A DNA stretch of 64,000 nt from Paenibacillus sp. FSL R5-0345 (GCF_000758585.1 NZ_CP009281.1:5456001-5520000); one strand, 5' to 3'. Positions 52,965-62,279 are shown, numbered from the stretch's first letter. Notes: generated by a model from the sequence alone, not told the origin. Made by a program: numbers and translations.

Positions 52965-53315
52965 TCAAATATTAATTGACATATAATTCTTTCCTTCAAC
53001 AAAACCTAGACTTTCATACATCGGTTTAGCCATATCAGACGAATGTAGCAGGATTTTTCTAATTCCTTGTGCCTTCAAATCGTCTATTGCTTCACTAACA
53101 AGTTTGGATACAATACCCTGGCGACGATAATTAGGGATTGTGAAAACATTAGTCATATATGCAACCCATACAACGAGTGACTTATCCGATAATGAGGAAT
53201 CAAAGTAGTTTCTAAAAGTTTCATCCATGCTACTATTGTCCTCATGAGATAGCAGTATCTTGCGAAATTCAATTAACTGCGGTATATCCGTTGCAATAGC
53301 TTTTCGAAACAGCAC
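52965..53315 (-). CDS. GNAT-family N-acetyltransferase with a probable internal in-frame deletion
   Basis: Acetyltransferase of only 116 residues. It starts with a normal GNAT N-terminus (RKAIATDIPQLIEFRK) and ends with the acetyl-CoA motif YRRQGIVSKL and ILLHSSDMAKPMYESLGF. In relatives of this type some 30-40 residues, covering two central strands, separate LVVWVA from YMTNVFTIP; here the two are joined directly. The reading frame is kept. A deletion between the short repeats GTGGC/GTA-type VA codons would explain it. The protein probably cannot fold as a normal GNAT, though that is inference. GTG start at 53315 behind GGAAGG. Its terminator is at 52896. Confidence 0.75.
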   Translation of the reverse strand: MLFRKAIATDIPQLIEFRKILLSHEDNSSMDETFRNYFDSSLSDKSLVVWVAYMTNVFTIPNYRRQGIVSKLVSEAIDDLKAQGIRKILLHSSDMAKPMYESLGFVEGKNYMSINI

Positions 53316-53436
53316 GATTGACTTCCTTCCTATTCAAAACATAGATTTTAAATATTGTGCTGCAACGTAGCGAATGATGTTGCCCTTGCAATAGCGAACA
53401 GCTCGCAAGCAATGTTGGACTGAACGTTTATTTCAT

Positions 53437-54654
53437 TCAGTATTCGCGCGCTGCATCGAACCACTGTTGAGCCATCTCCTCTGCTATTGGCTGACCAATC
53501 AGGTGATCAGACTGACTGAGTTGCCACACCGCTTCACCAAGGTCTTCACGTTCAGTGGTTTCAATGCCTTTGAGGTTGTTGAAGCGCACGGTGAAAGCGG
53601 TAATAGCTGCCTCGGCTTCGGCGAAACTACGGGCCTCGGACAAAGTTGCCTGTGCAATGTTGTAAGCTTCATTAGCCAGCTTGGCCAGACGTTTAGGCCA
53701 CGACGAAAACGGGCGGCCGAACTCAGTCGTCCACCACTCAGCCTTTCGTAATTTGCTCACTGAAGCATGGTCGGTCCAAGGGCGGGTTACAGCGCGAGTT
53801 TTCATTTGCTGTTTTAGACGCTTGCCAGCAATTTCTTCCACATTATAGGCGATAAATCTAGTAAGCAACGGCCACACGTTCAAGGTCGGCAAGCCACCCA
53901 GATCAGGCATGAAGCGCAGCTCCAAATTCGTTAACTGGGTATGATGAGCCATTAAGTCCAGGTCGCAAAAGTTTCCCCACAAACTCAGTGAGGTTAGGTT
54001 TGGGAACCGGTTTAGAAACTCCAGCGAAATCGGCTGACCTAACGGCGTATTCTGTAGCGTCAGGCTCGTTACCTTGTGCAGCTCACCCATGTCAGGCAGC
54101 AAGAAAGGAGTATCATTCTTGCGTCGGCCGGTGCGCGGCGCTAGTGTCAGAGAAGATGGCATATCTCCTATGGCCGAGAAGCGTGATAGGTCGCCGGATA
54201 CACTCAGGCGGAAATGCCGCTTCGGAAGTCTCAAGCTCAGAGAGCTCCCGGACTGATCCAACTCGATATGTAAGCCATACAAATTGGACTGAGTGGCATC
54301 CGCCACCGTGTCTGCAGAGAGGAGCGGAGTCCACGTCATCTCTTCAATGGGACGTTTCTGTGCCCAGTCAAAGAAGCCTTGGTCACTGCCTGTATAATGC
54401 AGAAATCGCGGCCAAGGAGAGCCCGCCGGGGTGGCAAAGACATCAAATACGGTCCAATCAATATGCGTATCAGGTGAGACATGAAGGTCTGCCTTCTTCC
54501 CCAATTGCGACGGTCCAATGGATAGACTGCCCACACCGGGCTTAATGACAAGAGTATGACTAAGTGGACCTGTCAGGTCGATAGGATAACCACCAACTTC
54601 TCTAACTGAACCAGCTGAAGGACTAGCTTGGCTATCATTTGGCATTTCTATCAT
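53437..54654 (-). CDS. Leucine-rich-repeat-like protein of unknown function
   Basis: Protein of 405 residues, no signal peptide or transmembrane segment. The middle (about 200-275) has leucine-rich-repeat-like strands (LTSLTLQNTPLGQPISLEFL, LTSLSLWGNFCDLDLMAHHT, LTNLELRFMPDLGGLPTL). The C-terminal third is helical and Ala/Glu-rich (LANEAYNIAQATLSEARSFA). I do not recognise a named family. The base composition appears richer in GC than neighbouring genes by eye, which may point to transfer. It begins 26 bases after the stop of the next gene upstream, so the two are co-transcribed. AGAGGAAAGG lies close before the first ATG; the second ATG, three codons on, is equally possible. Confidence 0.7.
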   Translation of the reverse strand: MIEMPNDSQASPSAGSVREVGGYPIDLTGPLSHTLVIKPGVGSLSIGPSQLGKKADLHVSPDTHIDWTVFDVFATPAGSPWPRFLHYTGSDQGFFDWAQKRPIEEMTWTPLLSADTVADATQSNLYGLHIELDQSGSSLSLRLPKRHFRLSVSGDLSRFSAIGDMPSSLTLAPRTGRRKNDTPFLLPDMGELHKVTSLTLQNTPLGQPISLEFLNRFPNLTSLSLWGNFCDLDLMAHHTQLTNLELRFMPDLGGLPTLNVWPLLTRFIAYNVEEIAGKRLKQQMKTRAVTRPWTDHASVSKLRKAEWWTTEFGRPFSSWPKRLAKLANEAYNIAQATLSEARSFAEAEAAITAFTVRFNNLKGIETTEREDLGEAVWQLSQSDHLIGQPIAEEMAQQWFDAAREY

Positions 54655-54679
54655 CCTTTCCTCTGAAGCATATTCAGAC

Positions 54680-56086
54680 CTAACTATTCACGCCTGACTC
54701 TATCTTCTGAGCAATAAATTGTTTGAATCTTGTAAAATACCGCTCTGATGCTTCCCAGCGCCTAAGATCCAAATAGGGCATGTCCTGCTTGCCATATTGA
54801 TCGGGCGGCTGATAATACCGGGAAACATAAGTTCCATTATCCAGTGTATAAAAATAATATGCTCCATCCGGTGTCTTGATTTCAATCCGACCATGCAGGA
54901 GGTCTCCGTCCTCGTCCGTATGCGCTTGACGGAAACTGTAGCATTTGGAGCCGTCCCAGAACCCGTCATCCACCTCTTCTTCCTCTTCCGAATATAATTC
55001 CTGAATTACGGGGTGTTGCAAAATATCTTCCACATACTGTACCTCAATGTTTCGTAAATAAAGCTCAGCCATATTCGCGCAGGTCAGCAACATCGTCCAG
55101 CAATCGCTAATCTCTGCTAGTTGTTCCTGAGACTCTTCTGAAATGTCCTCCCACTCAGAGCCTTCATCTATGGTTCTCCTCAACAAACCGACAGAATGAT
55201 CTTGCTCCAGCCAAATATAATAGTGATGCCGGTTATCATTCATATACACGCTAAGATCCCGCTCTTCTCCGTCAGCATCTATATGCTCCAGTTGAACTTT
55301 GAAAAAAACGTCTTGCTCCCAAAATCTAAAAGACGGCTTGTCACTCGGCATTAAAATACACTGCGTCAACTTCAATATATTTTCCTCATTGATCGTGTTG
55401 TGGGTGAAATATAAATGAACAGCTTTCTTGTTAGTCGGGGATTCATTTATTTTTTTCAGTACGGAACGCCCTTCTTTAATTATGTTCACTAGTGTGCCAA
55501 AGGAAAAGTCGGCTTCCTCTTCCTCCTCTTCTACATCCAGAAAAACTTCATCGATTAACACCTCATGAATATCCACCGGAAGCTCCTGAAATACGCCGTC
55601 CCCTTCCCACACATTTACTAAGCAGGGAATCGATTTCTGTCCGTCAACTTTGATGCTGTACTCATCATCCTGAACTAAAGCCGCAGCGCTGAGATCACCT
55701 TTCACAATCGTTTCCCCATGATTGTAGGAGCCGCACAATATTTCCTCAATCATCAGATTGCCCGAAACATAAATTTCCTGACCGCCTACAGCTATATTTT
55801 TCGCACTCATATTACCGGTCACCATAAGTCCAATAGCACCGTCTGTTTCTTTGTTATAGAGATTGTCTACAGTAAAATTCCCATCTATAAAAATGATAAT
55901 TACCTCTTTTTGTTGCGGAAAAGCCTGCTCCCAATCCAGATTAAGAGAAGGCAGTGTTAAATCCCCTTCATAATAAGCGGCAAGCCGCTCGTCACTGAAA
56001 TCCTGGTAAAACTTCGCCCACCATGAGCCTTCCGGAAATTTATCTGCTAGTTGACTAATAGGAATGAATCGGAAAAGATTGCTCAT
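54680..56086 (-). CDS. Cytosolic protein with beta-helix-like N-terminal region, unknown function
   Basis: Protein of 468 residues with no export signal. The region about 65-160 has short strands with repeated hydrophobic-Gly turns (VDNLYNKETDGAIGLMVTGN, MSAKNIAVGGQEIYVSGNLM, GETIVKGDLSAAALVQ), like a polymer-forming/bactofilin-type beta-helix. An acidic stretch (DVEEEEEEADF) follows near 195, then an unrecognised alpha/beta half. The layout resembles proteins encoded beside LRR or immunity-type genes, which fits the LRR-like gene 25 bases downstream. Biological role is not known. It is the first gene of a two-gene unit. Confidence 0.65.
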   Translation of the reverse strand: MSNLFRFIPISQLADKFPEGSWWAKFYQDFSDERLAAYYEGDLTLPSLNLDWEQAFPQQKEVIIIFIDGNFTVDNLYNKETDGAIGLMVTGNMSAKNIAVGGQEIYVSGNLMIEEILCGSYNHGETIVKGDLSAAALVQDDEYSIKVDGQKSIPCLVNVWEGDGVFQELPVDIHEVLIDEVFLDVEEEEEEADFSFGTLVNIIKEGRSVLKKINESPTNKKAVHLYFTHNTINEENILKLTQCILMPSDKPSFRFWEQDVFFKVQLEHIDADGEERDLSVYMNDNRHHYYIWLEQDHSVGLLRRTIDEGSEWEDISEESQEQLAEISDCWTMLLTCANMAELYLRNIEVQYVEDILQHPVIQELYSEEEEEVDDGFWDGSKCYSFRQAHTDEDGDLLHGRIEIKTPDGAYYFYTLDNGTYVSRYYQPPDQYGKQDMPYLDLRRWEASERYFTRFKQFIAQKIESGVNS

Positions 56087-56216
56087 AACATTATTTTCCC
56101 TTCATCTTTAAAATTTCCATTATTTTCTCATATGTAAAAATTAGGGTCAATCTTAACTTTAGGATTGATTCATCAAATAATCTACGGAGCGAAATCATAG
56201 GCACTACCAAATACAT

Positions 56217-56262
56217 CAAAAAGAGCAACCCTTACATGAAGTATGGGTTGCTCTTACTTTTA
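56217..56262 (-). terminator. Terminator of the SMI1/KNR4-TPR gene
   Basis: AAGAGCAACCC (56221-56231) pairs with GGGTTGCTCTT (56245-56255), flanked by A-rich sequence to the left, so the minus-strand read ends in TTTTTGATG. It lies 57 bases past the stop at 56319. Confidence 0.85.
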
Positions 56263-56318
56263 TGAAAAGAGATATCTTACCTGTATGTGCTACGATCCAG
56301 CTTATGATTATTTTTAGA

Positions 56319-57713
56319 TCAATCAAGCTCCGCGTCTGCACATTCCGCCTCGAGCCTTGCAATGACCTCTAAGCGGGCTTGATCCGTGAAGCGAAGCACC
56401 TCATTTTCCTGTACGATTATCCCTTCCCGAATCCGCCCATCCAGCCAGTCGCTGATCCATCCGGGAGCATACCCGCCTTGACCGAACTCGCCGCCAAAAG
56501 CGATTATTGTCTCATATACATCCAGATATTGTTGACGGCTCGTATTCGGATAAGCCCTTGTGTACAGCCAGAACTGCACATCGTACATCAGAGTAGAAAG
56601 CTCATCCGCATGAAAGGAAAAGTGTCCTTTCTCTTGAACGATTCGGGTACAGACTTTTCGGATCTTCTGCTCAAGCTGGTCCACCTCAGGCACACGACTA
56701 CACAGCTCCGCGAGCAAAGGTGAGAACTTGCCTACGGCTACTTTTCGCAGATCCTCTTCTTTATCTTCTTGAGAGGTATCATATTCCTCCTCACTCACCA
56801 GACCGCGGATAAACGTCTCGAAGTCTTGCGCCAGGAACGTAATCTCATAATCGTCTTCCTGATCCACATGAATCACCTCGGGTTCACCGTCCCTCCCGCA
56901 GTTCCGGTAATCCAGCATCACAACATCATGGCCTGCCGAAGGGCAGTCACAAATCACCACCCCGATGTCAGGATACCCCCACTCCTCAATCATGAACGGG
57001 CTTCCGAGATCGCCGCAGATTGAATAGCTTTTCTCGCGCCCAATGCCCATAATGCCTGTAATCGCAATATGATCCTCAGCCCATGAGGTCGCGTCCTCCG
57101 TCGGGTAACAAGTATTGTAAGGAACTCCCCCATTGTGCTGCTTCATCAGACGGATATAGGAGGCAGGAAGCTTGTAACCAAGCTCTTCTTCTACAGAAGC
57201 AATCAGTTCATCCGTAGGCGGATCAGAGACATATTCTCTTATTGCATAATCGCTATCGTCCCAAAATTCGGTGAAATCCATCCCTTCAAAAGGAGTTGCA
57301 GCCGTCCTCGAATCATTATGCGAATCTTTAATCACCCGTCTGGCTGCGGCGTGTTGTTCTTTGCGTAGCTTGCGCTGGCTAAAGTTCAGTAACATGGCCG
57401 TATTCTCGTTGTCAGGATCGAGATCATTGGCGATACCCAGCACTCTCACTGCTTCCTCATATCGGTTCAGATAATAGTAGGAATACCCTACACGAAAATG
57501 CCACAACGGGTCATCCTGCCCCTGTTCTGCAATCATCGCAAACTGTTCAAGCGCTTCTTCATAATGACCCAGATTGTTATACGCTCTTGCCAGACTGCTG
57601 ATCGCCTCGTAATCTCTGTCCTCTGGTGAAATCTCCATCAAGGTATCAACTATCTTCTGATGTTCATCATCTTCATGCCACTGTGCCAGCTGTGCAATTC
57701 GCTCTTTATCCAT
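56319..57713 (-). CDS. TPR plus SMI1/KNR4 (SUKH) domain protein
   Basis: Cytosolic protein of 464 residues. The N-terminal 120 residues form three TPR-like repeats (YEAISSLARAYNNLGHYEEA, PLWHFRVGYSYYYLNRYEEA, ENTAMLLNFSQRKLRKEQHA). The centre, about 165-300, is an SMI1/KNR4 domain (LIASVEEELGYKLPASYIRL, KQHNGGVPYNT, DVVMLDYRNCGRDGEPEVI). In bacteria this SUKH superfamily is known for immunity proteins of polymorphic toxins. The C-terminal part, about 320-460, is helical and of unknown type. I start at the ATG at 57713, five bases after GGGGAGG. No toxin gene is adjacent, so this may be an orphan immunity or a housekeeping variant. Confidence 0.82.
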   Translation of the reverse strand: MDKERIAQLAQWHEDDEHQKIVDTLMEISPEDRDYEAISSLARAYNNLGHYEEALEQFAMIAEQGQDDPLWHFRVGYSYYYLNRYEEAVRVLGIANDLDPDNENTAMLLNFSQRKLRKEQHAAARRVIKDSHNDSRTAATPFEGMDFTEFWDDSDYAIREYVSDPPTDELIASVEEELGYKLPASYIRLMKQHNGGVPYNTCYPTEDATSWAEDHIAITGIMGIGREKSYSICGDLGSPFMIEEWGYPDIGVVICDCPSAGHDVVMLDYRNCGRDGEPEVIHVDQEDDYEITFLAQDFETFIRGLVSEEEYDTSQEDKEEDLRKVAVGKFSPLLAELCSRVPEVDQLEQKIRKVCTRIVQEKGHFSFHADELSTLMYDVQFWLYTRAYPNTSRQQYLDVYETIIAFGGEFGQGGYAPGWISDWLDGRIREGIIVQENEVLRFTDQARLEVIARLEAECADAELD

Positions 57714-57817
57714 GTCTACCTCCCCAAGCAAATAATCAAGTTGCTAGAATATAGAAATATAGTTTTCCCTATTCTACCAGATAGGAAGTAGGTATTGAAA
57801 ATTGAAATAAGGCCTAA

Positions 57818-58561
57818 TTATTGGTACAGCCATATCCCTGAAACCGTCATGATTGCTGGCAGTGCAGACTCGTCCACCGCCACATTGTCGTACCAGCCAC
57901 CCACCGCAAGGTTAAGCACTAGATAAAAGGGTTCATCAAAGGGCATCACGCCCGGCTCCTGGCGACGCTCAGCAAAGCAATGGCCATCTACCAGCCATCG
58001 AATTGAACTTGCATCCCATTCCAGTGCATAATCACGGAATTCATTAATCGTCCCGTTTTCAAACTGGTACGAAAACTCCTCGACGATTTGATGTTCCCAA
58101 TCCTTTCCGTAGTGCAGCGTTCCGGATATTTGCTGGGGTAAGCGGCCTTTGGCTTCCATGATATCAATCTCGCCGGAAGCTGGCCAATGCCCGTAAACTT
58201 GTTCCTGCGGAAGCAGCCAAATGGCAGGCCATATCCCTTGCCCTAACGGCAGCCTTGCACGCACGACTAACTTACCATAGCAAAAGGAAAAACGGTCCTT
58301 TGTATCCAAACGGGCCGAGGTATATCCAAAATGCCGCCCATCCTTTTCAATGGATTCGCTGCGCGCACACAAGTTTAAGCCAAATTCATCGATATATAGG
58401 TTGCTGGAATGATCCGTGTAATACTGCTGCTCACCGTTGCCCCAACCTGGGTCTATTGGATTACCATTGTTATCTAGCAAGTCGTTGCCATGGCGAATAT
58501 TCCATAACTTCAGATCAGTATTACTAGCTAAGAAATTTTGTTCCCATACAAGCTTGTTCAT
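57818..58561 (-). CDS. GH16 beta-1,3-glucanase (laminarinase type) without signal peptide
   Basis: Family 16 glycoside hydrolase of 247 residues. The active-site signature ASGEIDIMEAKG (nucleophile Glu131, Asp133, acid/base Glu136, the laminarinase-type ExDxxE) is intact. Other GH16 pieces are GYTSARLDTKDRFSFCYGK, WPAIWLLP, YALEWDASSIRWLVDG and LNLAVGG. It probably cleaves beta-1,3 or mixed-linked glucans. There is no signal peptide, unlike most such enzymes, so it should act inside the cell on imported oligosaccharides. It is divergent from the ABC transporter genes at 58.7 kb. ATG at 58561 is chosen over the GTG at 58570, which overlaps the ribosome site. Confidence 0.88.
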   Translation of the reverse strand: MNKLVWEQNFLASNTDLKLWNIRHGNDLLDNNGNPIDPGWGNGEQQYYTDHSSNLYIDEFGLNLCARSESIEKDGRHFGYTSARLDTKDRFSFCYGKLVVRARLPLGQGIWPAIWLLPQEQVYGHWPASGEIDIMEAKGRLPQQISGTLHYGKDWEHQIVEEFSYQFENGTINEFRDYALEWDASSIRWLVDGHCFAERRQEPGVMPFDEPFYLVLNLAVGGWYDNVAVDESALPAIMTVSGIWLYQ

Positions 58562-58709
58562 CCTTTGCACACTCCCCTCATTTAATCACAGCATACTTAA
58601 ATTTTGCGGCTGGTCAAACAAATCTAAAGAATTGGGATAGGGTCAATAATCCTGGGCTTTTTTTCCTATACGCTTTTTCATACGATGAAATAGAAAGGGG
58701 GCACGGAAC

Positions 58710-59630
58710 ATGTTCCAATACAGAACGGAACAAATGAAAGCGCTTGTTAAACAGTGGCAATTGCAAAGCATGGTTATCCCGGGAATCCTCTGGATGTTTA
58801 TCTTTTGTTATATCCCCATGTTTTGGCTCATTATTGCATTTATGGACTACAGCATCGCCAAACCCTTACTAGAATCACCGTTTATAGGGCTGAAGCATTT
58901 TCACGATTTTATGACAGATGAGCGTTTTTGGCGTTCGATCCGCAATACCCTGGGGATGAGCAGTATTAAGCTGATCTTGGGTTTCCCCATTCCTATCTTG
59001 TTTGCCTTAATGCTTAATGAAATACGGAGTCTTCGATTTAAGCGTACGGTACAAACCATTTCTTACCTGCCGCACTTTATTGCCTGGACGATTTTTGGTG
59101 GCATTGCACTCAATTGGCTCGGTGAAGGCGGTGTGATCAATCAGCTGATGATGGCAATCGGGTTTCAGGAACGCGAAATTCTGTTTAACAGCGACCCTAA
59201 GTACTTTTGGTGGATTACCTATTTCACCGATATTTTGAAGGAAACGGGTTGGAGCGCCATTATCTACATAGCGGCAATATCCGGTATTGATCCGGGACTG
59301 TACGAAGCAGCCGAGCTGGATGGCGCAAATCGGCGGCAGCGAATGTGGCATATCACCATTCAGAGCATACGCCCCACCATCGCTATTTTGTTCATCCTCG
59401 CTGTCAGCGGGATACTCGGCAGTAACTTTGAGCAGATCTTTATGTTGAAGAACAACATGAACATGAAGATGGCGGAAAGCCTGGACTTGTATATCTATAA
59501 TATGGGGTTGGTCTCCGGGCGCCATTCTTTCTCAACAGCCGTCCTGTTTGCCCGCTCTATTGTGGCGCTAGGTTTGTTGTTTTTGGCCAATCACACATCC
59601 AAAAAACTAACCGGTGACAGCATTTTTTAA
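58710..59630 (+). CDS. CUT1 ABC transporter permease (LplB type), beta-glucan locus
   Basis: Permease of 306 residues of the LplB/YteP group: QLQSMVIPGILWMFIFCYIP at the start, about six transmembrane segments, EAA loop LYEAAELDGANRRQRMWHIT. The ATG lies behind AAAGGGGGCACGGAAC. It is divergent from the GH16 gene, 149 bases away, and precedes the second permease by 18 bases. The neighbour suggests uptake of beta-glucan oligosaccharides; this is inference. An ATPase gene is missing. Confidence 0.88.
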   Translation: MFQYRTEQMKALVKQWQLQSMVIPGILWMFIFCYIPMFWLIIAFMDYSIAKPLLESPFIGLKHFHDFMTDERFWRSIRNTLGMSSIKLILGFPIPILFALMLNEIRSLRFKRTVQTISYLPHFIAWTIFGGIALNWLGEGGVINQLMMAIGFQEREILFNSDPKYFWWITYFTDILKETGWSAIIYIAAISGIDPGLYEAAELDGANRRQRMWHITIQSIRPTIAILFILAVSGILGSNFEQIFMLKNNMNMKMAESLDLYIYNMGLVSGRHSFSTAVLFARSIVALGLLFLANHTSKKLTGDSIF

Positions 59631-59648
59631 AAGGGAGAGGACAGAGGT

Positions 59649-60533
59649 ATGGAAAGACGCAAGAGGTTTCGGCAAATCGGAGTATTTGAGGTCTGCAATA
59701 CCCTGCTGATGCTGGCGGTTTGTTTTTTAACACTGTACCCGATGTGGTTTGTATTTATTAACTCACTTAATGCGCCGCAGCAAGCATCACTGGGCACCGT
59801 CAACTGGTTTCCCAAAGAATTATCGCTGGCCAGCTATAGTGTTGTGTTCAATGATAAGACGATGATGAACGGTTTTTACATCACCACCCTGCGCACGGTA
59901 CTTGGGACAGCGATCCATGTATTCTTTACCGCCGTTATAGCTTATGGAATGAGCAAGTCTAATCTAATCGGCCGCAAAGTGTATCTCAAAATCGCATTGA
60001 TTACAATGCTGTTCTCAGGCGGTCTAATCCCTACGTTTATTCTGATGACAAAGCTGGGCTTATATGATAATTTTTGGGTATTTATTATTCCTTCCATGTA
60101 CACTTTTTTTAATATGGTCATTTTTATGAGCTTCTTCCGCACCATTCCTGACAGCCTGGAGGAATCTGCGAAGGTTGACGGCGCTTCAGACTATGGCGTC
60201 TTGTTCAGAATTGTATTGCCCAACAGTATGGCTGTCATTGCAACCATATCGCTTTTTTCAGCCGTTTATCATTGGAATGATTATTACCAGGGCGTTATCT
60301 ACATCCGCTCGCAGGAATTACTGCCACTGCAGACCATGTTGTACAAAATTATTGCAGAGAACTCCATGTCTTTCATGCAGCAGCAAGCTATGGCACAATT
60401 CGGCGCTAGGTTGCCTGGCAACTCTATCAAATTTGCATCCATGATGGTAGCCACACTGCCAATTCTAGTTGTCTACCCCTTTATCCAGCGCTATCTGGTC
60501 AAAGGTGTGATGATTGGCGCCATTAAGGGATAA
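59649..60533 (+). CDS. CUT1 ABC transporter permease (LplC type), beta-glucan locus
   Basis: Second permease, 294 residues. The start MERRKRFRQIGVFEVCNTLL leads into six transmembrane segments. The loop LEESAKVDGASDYGVLFRIV and the end YLVKGVMIGAIKG are typical. AAAGGGAGAGGACAGAGGT precedes the ATG. It forms the channel with the LplB-type permease just upstream and is followed 63 bases later by the lipoprotein gene. Confidence 0.88.
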   Translation: MERRKRFRQIGVFEVCNTLLMLAVCFLTLYPMWFVFINSLNAPQQASLGTVNWFPKELSLASYSVVFNDKTMMNGFYITTLRTVLGTAIHVFFTAVIAYGMSKSNLIGRKVYLKIALITMLFSGGLIPTFILMTKLGLYDNFWVFIIPSMYTFFNMVIFMSFFRTIPDSLEESAKVDGASDYGVLFRIVLPNSMAVIATISLFSAVYHWNDYYQGVIYIRSQELLPLQTMLYKIIAENSMSFMQQQAMAQFGARLPGNSIKFASMMVATLPILVVYPFIQRYLVKGVMIGAIKG

Positions 60534-60596
60534 GTGTACGCGTATAGAAACGGGAATCCAAAAATTCAGAAGCAGCAGAGAAAGGATGATTATGTC

Positions 60597-62258
60597 ATGA
60601 AACGCAATCTCATTAAGCCAGGTTTGACCCTCGTTCTGGCTATAACTCTGACGCTAGGCATGGCCGCATGTAGCAACAATTCAGCCAACAACAAAGCAAC
60701 ACCACAACCAACGGACAGTACATCACCGCCGCCGAATGAAGCAACACTCAATCCCGATGAACCGGCATGGAAACTCGACACCAGCCCTGTGGATCTGACC
60801 TGGTTCGTTGGTGCTAACTGGTATGCCCACACCTGGGGAGAAAGCTTGACCTCCAAGTATGTAACAGAAAAAACAGGTGTTAACATCAAGCTAGAAGTAC
60901 CCTCCGGCGAAGCGAACGAGCATATTACTTTGATGATGACCTCCGGCAAGCTGCCCGATTTGATCTCGATGGGTTCGTGGGAAACGGCTGTTAAAAAGCT
61001 ATGGGAAGGCGATCATGTCTATGCCTTGAATGAATTGGCAGATAAGTATGATCCCTACTTCTTCAAGGTGGCTGGAGACGGCACACTGAAATGGTATCGC
61101 CAAGAAAATGGTAATACCTATGGTGTACCGAATGATTCATATAGCCCCAACCTGATGCATGAAACCGGCATGACGGCCGCCAACCAGACTTTTCTGGTTC
61201 GGAAGGATCTGTATGAGGAAATGGGCAGCCCGGACCTGAGCACACCAGAGGGTTTTCTGAATGCATTGCAATTGTTGAAGGATAAATATTCACAGTATAA
61301 AGGTCAGCCGATCAGCCCCTTCTTTGCACAAGGGAATGTCCCTTACGGGATGACCGAATATTTGCAGAACCTGCTGGCCGTTCCGCATGAGAAAGACGGT
61401 AAAGTATACGACCGCATTACCGATCCCGATTATATCGCCTGGCTGAAAACCTTCCGTACGGCTTACGAGCGCGGGCTGATTAATGTAGATTTCCTGGTGG
61501 ATTCCGATACTCAGGTAGAGGAAAAAACGAACAACGCACGTTATTTCATGATGGTCCGGGAGTGGACTGGTATGTCGGCTGTCAATCCTATGCTGGCTGC
61601 AAGTGGAAACCCCGATTCTTATTACATCGCAGTCGATGGGCCAAAGAACAGCAAGGGCGACAGTCCTAAGCTATTCCCCGGCAACATGGACGGCTGGATG
61701 GTGACGATGATTAGCAAATCCACCGAAAATCCTGAACGGGCCATCCGCTTTTTGAGCTATCTGGCCAGCGAAGAAGGCCAACGTGATATATTCCTTGGCA
61801 AAGAAGGCGAAACATGGGAAATGGTGGACGGCAAGCCGCAGCTGAAGCCTGAAATGGTAAATTTGCTCGAAACTGATATTGAGAAAATGGAGAAAGAATA
61901 TGGCATCATGGACACCTATTGGATGATGCGAAACCCTGTAATCATCAACCAGTGGAGACCAGAGAAAGCTCCTGTCATTAAGCAAATGGAAGACTTCGCT
62001 AATAAACGGGCTGATATTGATAGCGGTATCTACAAGGGCTTAGATCCACAGGGTGATTCTGATGTATCGGTAGCCTGGTCGCGTATTTCTCAAAATTGGG
62101 AGGAAGTTCTCCCTGAGCTGATTACGGCCAAGAATGAGGCTGACTTTGATAAAATCTTTGAAAACTTCCTTGACCGCCGCGAGAATTACAGCTTCGGCAA
62201 GGTGATGGAATACCGCCAGGCTGAACTGGATGTGCGAAAATCCAAAATGGCAGAGTAA
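60597..62258 (+). CDS. Oligosaccharide-binding lipoprotein, beta-glucan locus
   Basis: Large substrate-binding lipoprotein of 553 residues. The signal peptide ends in the lipobox GMAAC. A Thr/Pro/Ser linker follows, then the binding domain (VPSGEANEHITLMMTSGKLP, YGVPNDSYSPNLMHETG, FLVRKDLYEEMGSPDLSTPE, late AIRFLSYLASEEGQRDIFLG). I start at the ATG at 60597, about ten bases after AAAGGATG; a longer frame from 60534 places the signal peptide internally and is rejected. Unlike the other cassettes in this window, it comes after the permeases. The ligand is inferred to be a beta-glucan oligosaccharide from the divergent GH16 gene. Confidence 0.9.
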   Translation: MKRNLIKPGLTLVLAITLTLGMAACSNNSANNKATPQPTDSTSPPPNEATLNPDEPAWKLDTSPVDLTWFVGANWYAHTWGESLTSKYVTEKTGVNIKLEVPSGEANEHITLMMTSGKLPDLISMGSWETAVKKLWEGDHVYALNELADKYDPYFFKVAGDGTLKWYRQENGNTYGVPNDSYSPNLMHETGMTAANQTFLVRKDLYEEMGSPDLSTPEGFLNALQLLKDKYSQYKGQPISPFFAQGNVPYGMTEYLQNLLAVPHEKDGKVYDRITDPDYIAWLKTFRTAYERGLINVDFLVDSDTQVEEKTNNARYFMMVREWTGMSAVNPMLAASGNPDSYYIAVDGPKNSKGDSPKLFPGNMDGWMVTMISKSTENPERAIRFLSYLASEEGQRDIFLGKEGETWEMVDGKPQLKPEMVNLLETDIEKMEKEYGIMDTYWMMRNPVIINQWRPEKAPVIKQMEDFANKRADIDSGIYKGLDPQGDSDVSVAWSRISQNWEEVLPELITAKNEADFDKIFENFLDRRENYSFGKVMEYRQAELDVRKSKMAE

Positions 62259-62279
62259 TAATCCCCGTATAAAGATTGC

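Noticed and set aside
53988-54545. 185-codon plus-strand frame
   Set aside because: Antisense shadow of the GC-richer LRR-like gene; no ribosome site or recognisable domain.
59007-59525. 172-codon minus-strand frame inside the permease gene
   Set aside because: Antisense to a clear permease; composition is that of a shadow frame.
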